Below are positions 17,130 to 24,918 of a stretch of 64,000 bases of DNA, piece after piece. How positions within the stretch are numbered: the stretch's first letter is position 1; each line of letters begins with the position of its first letter. The notes under the pieces are model-generated. The model worked only from the letters and a program-made list of their open reading frames with translations. It had not been told where the DNA came from and made no database searches. This stretch comes from Burkholderia puraquae (GTDB lineage Bacteria; Pseudomonadota; Gammaproteobacteria; Burkholderiales; Burkholderiaceae). The position numbers and the translations under genes are program-made. The stretch is taken from contig NZ_NBYX01000006.1 in NCBI RefSeq assembly GCF_002099195.1, forward strand, positions 124,001 through 188,000, written 5' to 3'.

Positions 17130-17506
17130 CGCCGCTGCTCGTGCTGGTCGCCGGCCCCTATCGCAGCGGCACGGACGGCGACCCCGCGCGCATCGCCGCG
17201 AACCTGCACCGGCTGGAGGAGGCGGCGCTCGCCGTGTATCGCCGCGGGCACGTGCCGATGATCGGCGAGTGGGTGTCGCTGCCGCTCGCCGTCGCGGCCG
17301 GGTCGCGACAGGTCGGCGACGCAATCAGCGAGGCGTTCCTGTATCCGGCCGCGCACCGGCTGCTGCGCCGCTGCGATGCGGTATGGCGGATCGACGGCGC
17401 GTCGCGCGGGGCCGACGCGGACGTCGACCTTGCGCGGCAGCTCGGCAAGCCGGTCTATTTCGCGGTCGACGAGATTCCGGTCGCGCAGGACGATTCGGAT
17501 AGCTGA
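17126..17506 (+). CDS. DUF4406 / nucleoside 2-deoxyribosyltransferase-like protein
   Basis: A 126-residue protein with the LVLVAGPYRSG start, GHVPMIGEWVSLPLA, and the CDAVWRIDGASRGADADVDLARQLGKPVYF segment characteristic of the DUF4406/nucleoside deoxyribosyltransferase-like fold. That fold binds nucleotides or nucleosides; the actual reaction is not known. Its start overlaps the Nudix stop (ATGA), so the two are cotranslated, suggesting a joint role in nucleotide-sugar or nucleoside turnover under DeoR control. Confidence 0.75.
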   Translation: MTPLLVLVAGPYRSGTDGDPARIAANLHRLEEAALAVYRRGHVPMIGEWVSLPLAVAAGSRQVGDAISEAFLYPAAHRLLRRCDAVWRIDGASRGADADVDLARQLGKPVYFAVDEIPVAQDDSDS

Positions 17507-17690
17507 GCAGGCGGGGAGCCGCCTGACCGCGGCGGCGCCGGCCGCGCACTGCATCGGCCGGCCGCCTGCATCGCCCGCGGCTGGACGAGCGTCGCGTCAC
17601 GCCGTTGCATCGCGCACGCCGCGCCATACGCGAACCGGCGTATGATCGCGACGCCACTCGCGCACCGCTCGACGCTACAGGCGCCCCATC

Positions 17691-18563
17691 ATGCCGTTTT
17701 CCGATTCCGCTGATTCCGCTGCTGCTGCCGCCACCGCCCAACTGCCCGCCGATCTCGTCGCCTCCGCCGTTGCCGCGCTCGCACGTGCCGACGCATTGCT
17801 CGTGACGGCCGGCGCCGGTATCGGCGTCGATTCCGGGCTGCCCGATTTTCGCGGCACGGACGGCTTCTGGCGCGCGTATCCGGCGCTGCGCCACGAGCGT
17901 TTCGAATTCCACGAGATCGCGTCTCCGCATGCGTTCCGTGCACGCGCGCAGCTCGCGTGGGGCTTCTACGGGCATCGTCTCGCGCTCTACCGTGCGACGG
18001 TGCCGCATGCGGGCTTCGCGATCCTGCGCCGCTGGATCGACGCGATGCCGAACGGCGGCTTCGTGCTGACGAGCAACGTCGACGGCCAGTTCCAGAAAGC
18101 CGGCTTCGATCCGGCGCGGATCGTCGAGATCCACGGTTCGATCCACGCAATGCAGTGCTTGCGCCCCTGTTCGGACGATACGTGGGATGCGGCGCCGTTC
18201 GCGCCGGACGTCGACGAAGCGACGTGCCGCCTCGTCGGCGACATGCCGCGCTGCCCGCACTGCGGCGGCCTTGCGCGGCCGAACATCCTGATGTTCGGCG
18301 ACACCGGCTGGCTCGGCGCGCGCTACGACGCGCAGGAACGTGCGCTGGAAGACTGGATCGCGCGGGCCGGGCGGGTCGTCGTGGTCGAGATCGGTGCGGG
18401 CACGGCGATCCCGACCGTGCGCCTGCTGAGCGAACGGCTCGGTGCCGACGTGATCCGCATCAACGCGCGCGAAGCGCATGCGCGCCGCGCGGACGTGATC
18501 GGCCTGAAGGGCGGCGCGCTGGCGACGCTGAGCGCACTCGACGCAGCCTGGCCACGCGCGTGA
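17691..18563 (+). CDS. SIR2-family NAD-dependent protein deacylase
   Basis: A 290-residue sirtuin. NAD-binding motifs TAGAGIGVDSGLPDFRG and SNVDGQFQ, the catalytic His in EIHGSIH, and two Cys pairs for structural zinc (MQCLRPC and RCPHCGG) are visible. The first motif has Gly-Val in place of the Ser-xx of the commonest class, a variant seen in a proteobacterial subgroup. It removes acyl groups from lysines with NAD consumption, or may have ADP-ribosyl activity. It follows the DUF4406 gene by 184 bases; a -10-like TATGAT at about 17640 suggests its own promoter. Confidence 0.88.
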   Translation: MPFSDSADSAAAAATAQLPADLVASAVAALARADALLVTAGAGIGVDSGLPDFRGTDGFWRAYPALRHERFEFHEIASPHAFRARAQLAWGFYGHRLALYRATVPHAGFAILRRWIDAMPNGGFVLTSNVDGQFQKAGFDPARIVEIHGSIHAMQCLRPCSDDTWDAAPFAPDVDEATCRLVGDMPRCPHCGGLARPNILMFGDTGWLGARYDAQERALEDWIARAGRVVVVEIGAGTAIPTVRLLSERLGADVIRINAREAHARRADVIGLKGGALATLSALDAAWPRA

Positions 18564-18757
18564 GCCTGCGGGCGGGCGAGACGATTCGAACGGGCGGGCA
18601 GTCTGCCGGTTGTCGCCGTTGCGGGTGGGCGGCGAATCCGCATACAGTTCAGCGTGTGCCGCCCGCGCACGCGCCGCGCGCGGGCGGGAGCGCACATTGC
18701 CCCGGGCAACCGGGGGCCGGCGGCTGAATCCAGCTGCCTTATCGACCGGGAGCGCCC

Positions 18758-19144
18758 TTGTTCTATTCGATCGTCGCGATCTTCGTCGGCGCCGGGCTCG
18801 GCGCGTTGCTGCGCTGGTTCCTGAGCCTCGCGCTCAACGCATTCTTTCCCGCCGTGCCGCTCGGCACGCTCGCCGCGAACCTGATCGGCGGCTACGTGAT
18901 CGGCATCGCCGCCGTCGTGTTCACGACCCGCGTCGGGCTGCCGCCCGAGTGGCGGCTGTTCGTGATCACGGGCTTTCTCGGCGGCCTCACGACGTTCTCG
19001 ACCTATTCGGTCGAAGTGATGACGCATGCGCTGCAGGGCGAATTGGGATGGGCGTTTGCGGTGGCTGCCCTACACTTGACTGGATCGTTCGCGCTGACGG
19101 CGCTCGGCATGTGGACCGCGCGCGCGTGGCTCGCGGCGGCCTGA
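18758..19144 (+). CDS. crcB: Fluoride channel CrcB (Fluc)
   Basis: A 128-residue, four-helix membrane protein. Motifs [15 protein letters not shown] and [12 protein letters not shown] are those of the dual-topology fluoride channel. The start is a TTG at 18758, chosen because the protein then begins exactly at FYSIV and a GGGAG lies six bases ahead; no in-frame ATG is available nearby. The 194-base gap upstream is GC-rich. I could not fit a fluoride riboswitch to it. Confidence 0.9.
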   Translation: MFYSIVAIFVGAGLGALLRWFLSLALNAFFPAVPLGTLAANLIGGYVIGIAAVVFTTRVGLPPEWRLFVITGFLGGLTTFSTYSVEVMTHALQGELGWAFAVAALHLTGSFALTALGMWTARAWLAAA

Positions 19145-19167
19145 GCGTGCCGCCATCGGAGGAAGCG

Positions 19168-19518
19168 ATGGACAGGATCTTCTTGCGCTTTTATGTGCAC
19201 GAGCAGCACCGGTTGCACTGGAAGCCGCTGTGGGAATGGCTGCTGGAGGAGGCGAACCGGATGGGCGTCGCGGGCGGTTCCGCGTTTCGCGCGATGGCCG
19301 GTTTCGGCCAGCATCGCGTGCTGCACGAGGACCGCTTCTTCGAACTGCAGGGGTCGCTCGCGATCGAGATCGAATTCATCGTCACCGAGGACGAGGCGCA
19401 GCGCTTGCTCGACCGGCTGTCGCACGAGAAGGTGCGGGTGTGCTACGCGATGATGCCGGCGCGCTTCGGCGTGATCGACACGCTAGGTGCACCGCCGGCG
19501 CAAGGGCCGGCGGCGTAG
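19168..19518 (+). CDS. DUF190 domain protein
   Basis: A 116-residue protein of the DUF190 family (FLRFYVHEQHRLHWKPLWEWLLEEA, GGSAFRAMAGFGQHRVLHEDRFFEL, IEFIVTEDEAQRLLDRL), a PII-like ferredoxin fold often found next to crcB. An excellent RBS (CGGAGGAAGCG) precedes ATG 19168. It is 23 bases behind crcB, so the two are presumably one transcript. A regulatory or ligand-binding role beside the fluoride channel is plausible but unproven. Confidence 0.88.
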   Translation: MDRIFLRFYVHEQHRLHWKPLWEWLLEEANRMGVAGGSAFRAMAGFGQHRVLHEDRFFELQGSLAIEIEFIVTEDEAQRLLDRLSHEKVRVCYAMMPARFGVIDTLGAPPAQGPAA

Positions 19519-19530
19519 GGTACGACGGCG

Positions 19531-20094
19531 TCAGATGCCGAACATCGTCAGCGACACGGCGGCGCGCGTGACGATCATCAGCAGCACCTGCACGATCACG
19601 AACAGCAGGATCGGCGACAGGTCGATGCCGCCGAGGTTCGGGATGACGCGGCGCAGCGGGTTCAGGAACGGCGCGGTGAGCTGGTAGAGGATCGGCATTG
19701 CCGGCGAGCGCGGGTTGAGCCACGACAGCAGCGCCATCAGGATCGTCATCCAGATCACGAGATTGAGTGCCCACTTCACGACGGTGAGCAGCGCGACCAC
19801 GACGAGCGTCGCGATCACCGAGGCCGGGTCGAAGCCGGCCATCACGACCATCAGCACGACGTAGACGAGCGCGGTGAGCAGCGCGGCGACGACGCTGGCC
19901 CAGTCGATGCCGCGCACGCCCGCGATCACGCGGCGCAGCGGCAGCACGAGCCAGTTGGTCGCCTGCAGCACGGCCTGCGTGACGGGGTTGTACGGCGGCA
20001 CGCGGACGGCCTGCATCCAGACGCGCAGGATCAGCGCGGCGCCGAACAGCGTGAAGACGGTATTGAGCAGAAAACGGGCGATCTCGCCGAACAT
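19531..20094 (-). CDS. YggT-family membrane protein
   Basis: A 187-residue inner-membrane protein made of two YggT repeats, each with a hydrophobic helix pair followed by PYNPVTQ... or NPLRRVIPNLGG-type turns (LVLPLRRVIAGVRGIDWASV in the first, FLNPLRRVIPNLGGIDLSPI in the second). YggT proteins contribute to osmotic tolerance and membrane homeostasis; the mechanism is unclear. ATG at 20094 is preferred over 20103 because AGAGG would otherwise abut the start codon. Confidence 0.88.
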   Translation of the reverse strand: MFGEIARFLLNTVFTLFGAALILRVWMQAVRVPPYNPVTQAVLQATNWLVLPLRRVIAGVRGIDWASVVAALLTALVYVVLMVVMAGFDPASVIATLVVVALLTVVKWALNLVIWMTILMALLSWLNPRSPAMPILYQLTAPFLNPLRRVIPNLGGIDLSPILLFVIVQVLLMIVTRAAVSLTMFGI

Positions 20095-20166
20095 CGTTGG
20101 CATCCTCTTTTAGTCAGTAGCGTGCGGCCGCCAACGCCGGATGGCGGCGCATCGGCCGACACCTTA

Positions 20167-21096
20167 TCACGCCTTGTCACGCGACGGGGAGGGGTGCGCG
20201 GCCGTGCGCGCGAGCGACGTTTCGACGGCTTCGGCGAGCGCCGGCAACGATGCCGGCGGTACGGCGCGCTGCGCCGCGAGCGCGACCGCGCGGCGGGTCA
20301 GCAGCGCATACAGCGTCGCATGATCGCCGCCGCGCGTTTCAAGCAGTGCCAACTGGCGTTCGACGATACCCGTATCGCCACGCGACACGGGGCCGGAGAG
20401 CGCGTTCGCGAGCCCCTTGTCGCGCGCGGTCTCGATCGTGCCGGCCAGCATCGGCAGCAGCGCGCGCAGCGCGGCTTGCTCGTCGAAACCGAGGCCGCGC
20501 CACAGCTCGACCGCTTCCGCCAGCCCGCACAGCGCGAAGCTCGCCGCGTAGTGCGCGGCCGCGTGATAGAGCATCCGGCCGCCGGCCGGAATCGACAGCG
20601 GATGGCAGCCGAGTGCGGCAGCAAGTCGCATCAGCGTCGCATGCAACGCGCCGTCGGCTTCGATCGTGACCGAGCAGCCGTCGATGCGGGCGAGGTCGGC
20701 GTCGGTGCCGCCGAACAGGTAGAGCGGATGGAAGCCGCCGGTGGCCGCGCCTTGCCGTTTCGCCGGATCGAGCAGTGCGACCGCCGACGCGCCGCTGCAG
20801 TGAACGACGGCCTGCTGCGCCGCGCGCGAAGTATCGAAGTGCAGCGCCGCGGCGGTCGACGCGAGATGGTCGTCGGGCACCGTCAGGAAGATCAGGTCGG
20901 CGGTGTCGGCGACCTGCTGCGGCGTGTCGACCGCCTGGCAGCCGTCGATGCGCGCGGCGAGCGCCGCGGCCGACGCGGGCGTGCGGCTCGCGATCGCGAC
21001 GACCGGAAAGCCGGCCTGTGCGAAGCGCTGCGCGACGCAGCGCGCGAGACGGCCGGCGCCGATGAAGCCGAGGCGGGGTGTGTCGGGGAGGGACAT
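20167..21096 (-). CDS. Rossmann-like and DUF2520 dehydrogenase-type protein
   Basis: A 309-residue protein resembling pyrroline-5-carboxylate reductase and 6-phosphogluconate dehydrogenase folds. GFIGAGRLARCVAQRF (about 10-25) is the NAD(P)-binding loop, followed by SRTP and VPDDHL. The C-terminal helical DUF2520 domain contains GGRMLYHAAAHYAASF. The substrate is unknown. ATG at 21096 is used; the longer frame upstream is a run-on. It lies 63 bases downstream (on the minus strand) of nothing obvious and precedes yggT. Confidence 0.82.
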   Translation of the reverse strand: MSLPDTPRLGFIGAGRLARCVAQRFAQAGFPVVAIASRTPASAAALAARIDGCQAVDTPQQVADTADLIFLTVPDDHLASTAAALHFDTSRAAQQAVVHCSGASAVALLDPAKRQGAATGGFHPLYLFGGTDADLARIDGCSVTIEADGALHATLMRLAAALGCHPLSIPAGGRMLYHAAAHYAASFALCGLAEAVELWRGLGFDEQAALRALLPMLAGTIETARDKGLANALSGPVSRGDTGIVERQLALLETRGGDHATLYALLTRRAVALAAQRAVPPASLPALAEAVETSLARTAAHPSPSRDKA

Positions 21097-21612
21097 GGCA
21101 GCGGGCGTAAGCGAAAACGAAGCAACCGCCAGTATCGCAGGAATGACGGCGGGGCCGCGAAAGGACAATTTCCGCGCGAACACGTGCGTGGCTGACCGGT
21201 ACGCGCACGATATCGACGCGTGTACCGGCACCCGGCGTCACGGTCGATTCACGATTCTGGAATCCGACCCCGACACATATCGCACCCGTATCCCGCTTGA
21301 AATGTCGGCATCTTGTCTCAAATTTGTAATCGTTCATTACGGTTGCGTGCCCGCTGCGCGCGCCGCATCCGGTAAGACTGACCGGCCATGATGTTGCGAC
21401 CCGACTCGTCGGACGGAATGGTGCGGCCCGCAAGGGGCGCCGCGGGTGCTGCAAGTCACCCCGCACGGCGGCTCCGGCCGCGTGCAATTGCAATTTGCAA
21501 CAAATGCAGGACACGCGCGGGGCGGGTTTTCGCTACATTGCTTGCATGCGACGTGCATGCCCGCCGTTGCCGACAGGAGCGCATAAAATACCGCTCCAGC
21601 AGGAGAATCGAA
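21097..21612. other. Divergent intergenic region with repeats
   Basis: These 516 bases lie between the DUF2520 gene and the small exported protein. No gene is seen. Two motifs stand out: an inverted repeat GTAAT-CGTTC-ATTAC at 21326-21340 in an AT-rich patch, and a cluster of TGCAA-type repeats at 21483-21508 (TGCAATTGCAATTTGCAAC). A -10-like TACATT lies at 21534-21539. They look like regulatory DNA for the flanking genes. Confidence 0.4.
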
Positions 21613-21915
21613 GTGAAAAAGCTCATTCCGTTCATCGCCGCCGCCGCGCTGGGCCTGGGTGCCGCAAGCGCCGCGCAGGCTCACGTGTCGATCGGGGTCG
21701 GCATCGGTATCCCGGTCGCACCCGCGTACCCCGTCTATGCACCGCCGCCGCCCGTGTATTACGCGCCGCCGCCTCCGCCCGTCTATTACGCGCCGGCACC
21801 GGCCTACTATGCGCCGCCGCCCGCCGTGGTCGTCGGCGGCTACGGTGGCTACTACGGCCGTCCGTACTGGCGTCACGGATACGGCGGCTGGGGCCATCAC
21901 GGCTGGCGTCGCTGA
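21613..21915 (+). CDS. Small exported Pro/Tyr/Gly-rich protein
   Basis: A 100-residue protein beginning at GTG 21613 behind a strong AGGAGAA. Residues 1-23 are a signal peptide (KKLIPFIAAAALGLGAASAAQA). The mature part consists of repeated (V)YYAPPPP units at about 42-72 and a Gly/His/Trp/Arg-rich tail ending GWGHHGWRR. Such low-complexity envelope proteins are common in Burkholderia; no function is known. A clear terminator follows within 35 bases, so it is a single-gene transcript. Confidence 0.8.
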   Translation: MKKLIPFIAAAALGLGAASAAQAHVSIGVGIGIPVAPAYPVYAPPPPVYYAPPPPPVYYAPAPAYYAPPPAVVVGGYGGYYGRPYWRHGYGGWGHHGWRR

Positions 21916-21945
21916 TTCGTCCCGCGCGGCCTGACCGCGCGTGGC

Positions 21946-21986
21946 AAAACGGCGCACCGTCCTGAGAGGGGCGCTGCGCCGTTTTT
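21946..21986 (+). terminator. Rho-independent terminator after the small exported protein
   Basis: AAAACGGCGCA (21946-21956) pairs with TGCGCCGTTTTT (21975-21986), giving a GC-rich stem followed by a T-run. It separates this gene from the convergent LysE exporter and may act for both. Confidence 0.85.
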
Positions 21987-22038
21987 CTTTGGGGCCGCCG
22001 CCAAACCGCGGCGCGCGGCCCGTGCAGGCCGGCTTCGA

Positions 22039-22707
22039 TTACACCGCGTGCACGATCAGGTCGCGGTAGCCACCGACGATCACGCTGTACGAGAAATACG
22101 CGAACAGCATTGCCGACGCGACGTGACACGCACGCATCAGCCCGGCGCCCGCGCGCTTGCGGCCCTGGCTTGCGAGCGTGCACATGAAGAGCGTCCACGC
22201 GAGGCCGCCGAGGAAAAACCCCGACAGGAACACCGACGCGGTGACCGGTGTGGTCGCGCCGGCTTTCGCGATCAGCGCGCCGCCGACCGCCGCGAACCAC
22301 AGGATCGCGCTCGGCGACGACATCGCGAGCAGCATCCCGCGCAGGAAACTGCGCCGCGCGCTTGCACGTGGCTGCGGCGTGTCCTCGGCATCGTTGCCGG
22401 GTGCCTTGGCTGGCGCGAGCGCTTCGCGCGCCATCTTCCACGTGAGGAACAGCAGCACGGCGCCGCCGCCGATCCACACGATCCAGCGCACCGGCTCGAA
22501 CTGCAGCAGCACGGCCATTCCCGCAAGCGCGAGCGCCGCATAGACGAGATCGCCGACGCACGAGCCGATGCCGAGCCAGAAGCCCGGCCGGAAGCCGTGC
22601 GACAGCGTCAGCGACAGCATCGCGACGTTCACGAGGCCGATGTCGAGGCACAGCGACAGCGACAGAAAGAAGCCGTCGGACAGCATGGAGGCGGGCGGAA
22701 AGGTCAT
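22039..22707 (-). CDS. LysE-family exporter
   Basis: A 222-residue membrane protein with the LysE pattern LCLDIGLVNVAMLSLTLSHGFRPGFWLGIGSCVGDLVYAALAL and a second conserved block RGMLLAMSSPSAILWFAAVGG. Six hydrophobic helices are predicted. A charged loop of about 30 residues divides the two halves. The start is ATG 22707, with an internal ATG (22686) as alternative. It lies 58 bases from the stop of ubiD on the same strand. The substrate, probably an amino acid, cannot be named. Confidence 0.85.
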   Translation of the reverse strand: MTFPPASMLSDGFFLSLSLCLDIGLVNVAMLSLTLSHGFRPGFWLGIGSCVGDLVYAALALAGMAVLLQFEPVRWIVWIGGGAVLLFLTWKMAREALAPAKAPGNDAEDTPQPRASARRSFLRGMLLAMSSPSAILWFAAVGGALIAKAGATTPVTASVFLSGFFLGGLAWTLFMCTLASQGRKRAGAGLMRACHVASAMLFAYFSYSVIVGGYRDLIVHAV

Positions 22708-22765
22708 CTTCGTTGGTCTTGTGGCGATGGCACGCCATGGGCCGGCGGGCGCCGGCCGCATGGTG

Positions 22766-24322
22766 TCAGAGTCCGATCTCCTGCCAGAGCCGGTCGACGC
22801 GCGCCTTGACGGCCGCATCCATCTCGATCGGGCGGCCCCATTCGCGGCTGGTCTCGCCGGGCCACTTGTTGGTCGCGTCGAGCCCCATCTTCGAACCGAG
22901 GCCGGCGACCGGCGACGCGAAGTCGAGATAGTCGATCGGCGTGCTGTCGACCATCACGGTGTCGCGCACGGGGTCGACGCGCGTCGTGATCGCCCAGATC
23001 ACTTCCTTCCAGTCGCGGATGTTCACGTCTTCGTCGACGACCACGATGAACTTCGTATACATGAACTGCCGCAGGAAGCTCCACACGCCGAACATCACGC
23101 GCTTCGCGTGGCCCGCGTAGCTCTTCTTCATCTGGACGATGGCCATCCGGTAGCTGCAGCCTTCGGGCGGCAGGTAGAAGTCGGTGATCTCGGTGAACTG
23201 CTTCTGCAGCAGCGGCACGAACACCTCGTTGAGCGCGACGCCGAGCACCGCGGGCTCGTCGGGCGGCTTGCCCGTGTAGGTCGAATGGTAGATCGCGTCG
23301 CGGCGCATCGTGATGCGCTCGACGGTGAACACCGGAAACCACTCCTGCTCGTTGTAATAGCCGGTGTGGTCGCCGTACGGGCCTTCGAGCGCGTGCTCGT
23401 ATGCGGCGGACGCATTGCCGGCCGGGCGCGGCGGTGCGCCGGCCGGAGCGGGGGCGGGGGAGCCTTCCTGCGGATAAATGAAGCCTTCGAGCACGATTTC
23501 CGCGCGCGCGGGCACCTGCAACGTGTCGACGCCGGGCGTCAGGCACTTCGCGAGCTCCGTGCGGCTGCCGCGCAGCAGGCCGGCGAACTGGTACTCGGAC
23601 AGCGAATCGGGCACGGGTGTCACCGCGCCGAGCGTCGTGGCCGGATCGGCGCCGAGCACGACCGCGACCGGATACGGCTTGCCGGGGTTCTGCAGCGCGA
23701 ATTCGCGGAAGTCGAGTGCGCCGCCGCGATGCGCGAGCCAGCGCATGATCAGCTTGTTGCGGCCGATCAACTGCTGGCGGTAGATCCCGAGGTTCTGGCG
23801 CGACTTGTTCGGCCCGCGCGTGACCGTCAGGCCCCACGTGACGAGCGGCCCCGCATCGCCGGGCCAGCAGGTCTGGATCGGCAGCCTGTTCAGGTCGACG
23901 TCGGCGCCTTCCCAGACGATTTCCTGGCACGGCGGCGACGACACCGACTTCGGCGCCATGTCCCACACGGCCTTCGCGAGCGACAGCAGCTTGCCGGCAT
24001 CCTTCAGGCTCTTCGGCGGATCGGGTTCCTTCAGCGCGGACAGCAGGCGCCCGAGATCGCGCAGCGAGCCGAGCGCGGCGTCGTCACCCGCATCGACGCC
24101 CATCCCGAGTGCGACGCGGCGCGGCGTGCCGAACAGGTTGCCGAGCACCGGGAAGTCGTAGCCGGTCGGCGTGTTGAACAGCAGCGCAGGGCCGCCGGCG
24201 CGCAGCACGCGGTCGCACAGCTCGGTCATTTCGAGCACGGGCGACACGGGCTGCGTGACGCGCCGCAGTTCGCCGAGCGCCTCGAGGCGCTGGATGAAAT
24301 CGCGTAAGTCTTTGTATTTCAT
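22766..24322 (-). CDS. ubiD: 4-hydroxy-3-polyprenylbenzoate decarboxylase (prenyl-FMN dependent)
   Basis: A 518-residue enzyme that decarboxylates the ubiquinone precursor, using prenylated FMN from UbiX. Landmarks are [14 protein letters not shown] at the start, [37 protein letters not shown] and [21 protein letters not shown]. coli UbiD has about 497 residues. Here an Ala/Pro/Gly-rich insertion of roughly 25 residues (from [14 protein letters not shown]) sits just before [10 protein letters not shown], probably a flexible surface loop. ATG at 24322 is the family start. Confidence 0.95.
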   Translation of the reverse strand: MKYKDLRDFIQRLEALGELRRVTQPVSPVLEMTELCDRVLRAGGPALLFNTPTGYDFPVLGNLFGTPRRVALGMGVDAGDDAALGSLRDLGRLLSALKEPDPPKSLKDAGKLLSLAKAVWDMAPKSVSSPPCQEIVWEGADVDLNRLPIQTCWPGDAGPLVTWGLTVTRGPNKSRQNLGIYRQQLIGRNKLIMRWLAHRGGALDFREFALQNPGKPYPVAVVLGADPATTLGAVTPVPDSLSEYQFAGLLRGSRTELAKCLTPGVDTLQVPARAEIVLEGFIYPQEGSPAPAPAGAPPRPAGNASAAYEHALEGPYGDHTGYYNEQEWFPVFTVERITMRRDAIYHSTYTGKPPDEPAVLGVALNEVFVPLLQKQFTEITDFYLPPEGCSYRMAIVQMKKSYAGHAKRVMFGVWSFLRQFMYTKFIVVVDEDVNIRDWKEVIWAITTRVDPVRDTVMVDSTPIDYLDFASPVAGLGSKMGLDATNKWPGETSREWGRPIEMDAAVKARVDRLWQEIGL

Positions 24323-24536
24323 GAAGATGGTCCGGGCCACCCGCGTGGCGGGCAGCGATGGGCGGGCGCAGCGGCCGGCTGCGGCCCCGAATCGACCGAC
24401 GATTTTACCTGCGCCGCCGCATGCCCGCCCGGCGGAGAAAAAAGTCGACCGCGCGCAAACCCCCTACGGCACGGGGCCTGCGATCTGAAGAGCGGTTTTA
24501 AATTACTTTTTGTTATGATTTCAGTGTTTTATAGTG

Positions 24537-24564
24537 TTGACGATCTATAAAACCCTGCTAGAAT
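24537..24564 (+). promoter_or_regulatory. Strong sigma70 promoter with extended -10
   Basis: TTGACG (24537-24542), a 16-base spacer and TAGAAT (24559-24564) preceded by TGC, giving an extended -10. The 45 bases upstream are AT-rich (TTTTAAATTACTTTTTGTTATGATTT split over the tract), resembling an UP element. Predicted start is an A at 24571 or 24573. Confidence 0.75.
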
Positions 24565-24570
24565 CCGCTC

Positions 24571-24710
24571 ACATTGGCTGCAGGGTAAAAGGCTTCGAGC
24601 CGCCAATCACCGATCTTTGACGCAGCGCGTCACCGTCCGCCGAATCCTGCACGGCGTATCCGACGGCCTTAGTCGTAGTCTCAGCCAGCGCTATCAAACG
24701 CTGGTTTTTT
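24571..24710 (+). ncRNA. Candidate structured small RNA or terminated leader
   Basis: About 140 bases run from a strong promoter to an intrinsic terminator without any open frame that has a ribosome binding site. Predicted elements: ATTGGCTGC (24573-24581) can pair with GCCGCCAAT (24597-24605, one mismatch); GGCT-TCG-AGCC forms a competing small hairpin; GACGC-AGC-GCGTC is a further stem; and TGCAGG (near 24578) is complementary to CCTGCA (near 24645). The terminator is CCAGCG-N8-CGCTGG plus six T. It may be a free sRNA or a leader controlling the lytic transglycosylase gene 208 bases downstream. I do not recognise a known RNA family. Confidence 0.5.
24685..24710 (+). terminator. Intrinsic terminator of the candidate RNA
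   Basis: CCAGCG (24685-24690), loop CTATCAAA, CGCTGG (24699-24704), then six T. A G-U and an A-U pair extend the stem outward. It lies well upstream of any coding start, so it ends a non-coding transcript. Confidence 0.8.
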
Positions 24711-24918
24711 GCGTGGGTGCCACCGCGTATGCCCGCCTCGCCCAATGTGCGAAGGCGCCGGCCCTCTTACACCGTGGCCTCGAACGGTACTTATACCGTT
24801 TCCCCGATGCTTGCACGCCCCAACCAAAGCGTGCGGCGTTGTGATTCCGCGGCGCGTTACCTGTCTCGCCATCGAGCTGAGCGAGCCGCACGAGTCATGT
24901 TCATGGGAGATGATCTGA

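Larger units (their letters stand above)
24323..24918. other. Long regulatory intergenic region upstream of the transglycosylase
   Basis: These 596 bases contain no protein gene. They hold an AT-rich tract at about 24493-24533, a strong extended -10 promoter, a terminator 120 bases after it, and a further hairpin. AACGGTA-CTTA-TACCGTT at 24783-24800 is a perfect 7-bp inverted repeat placed about 120 bases before the next start codon. The last 40 bases include AGATGATCTGA, a weak ribosome binding region. Confidence 0.55.

Noticed and set aside
18564..18757. Fluoride riboswitch upstream of crcB
   Set aside because: I looked for the GGCGATGG...CTGATGxCxCCTxC core. Only GGCGGCTGAATCC is there, without the required pairing.
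21735..21830. Repeated YYAPPPP codons as a CRISPR or DNA repeat array
   Set aside because: The repeats are short, imperfect and in frame within a secreted low-complexity protein.
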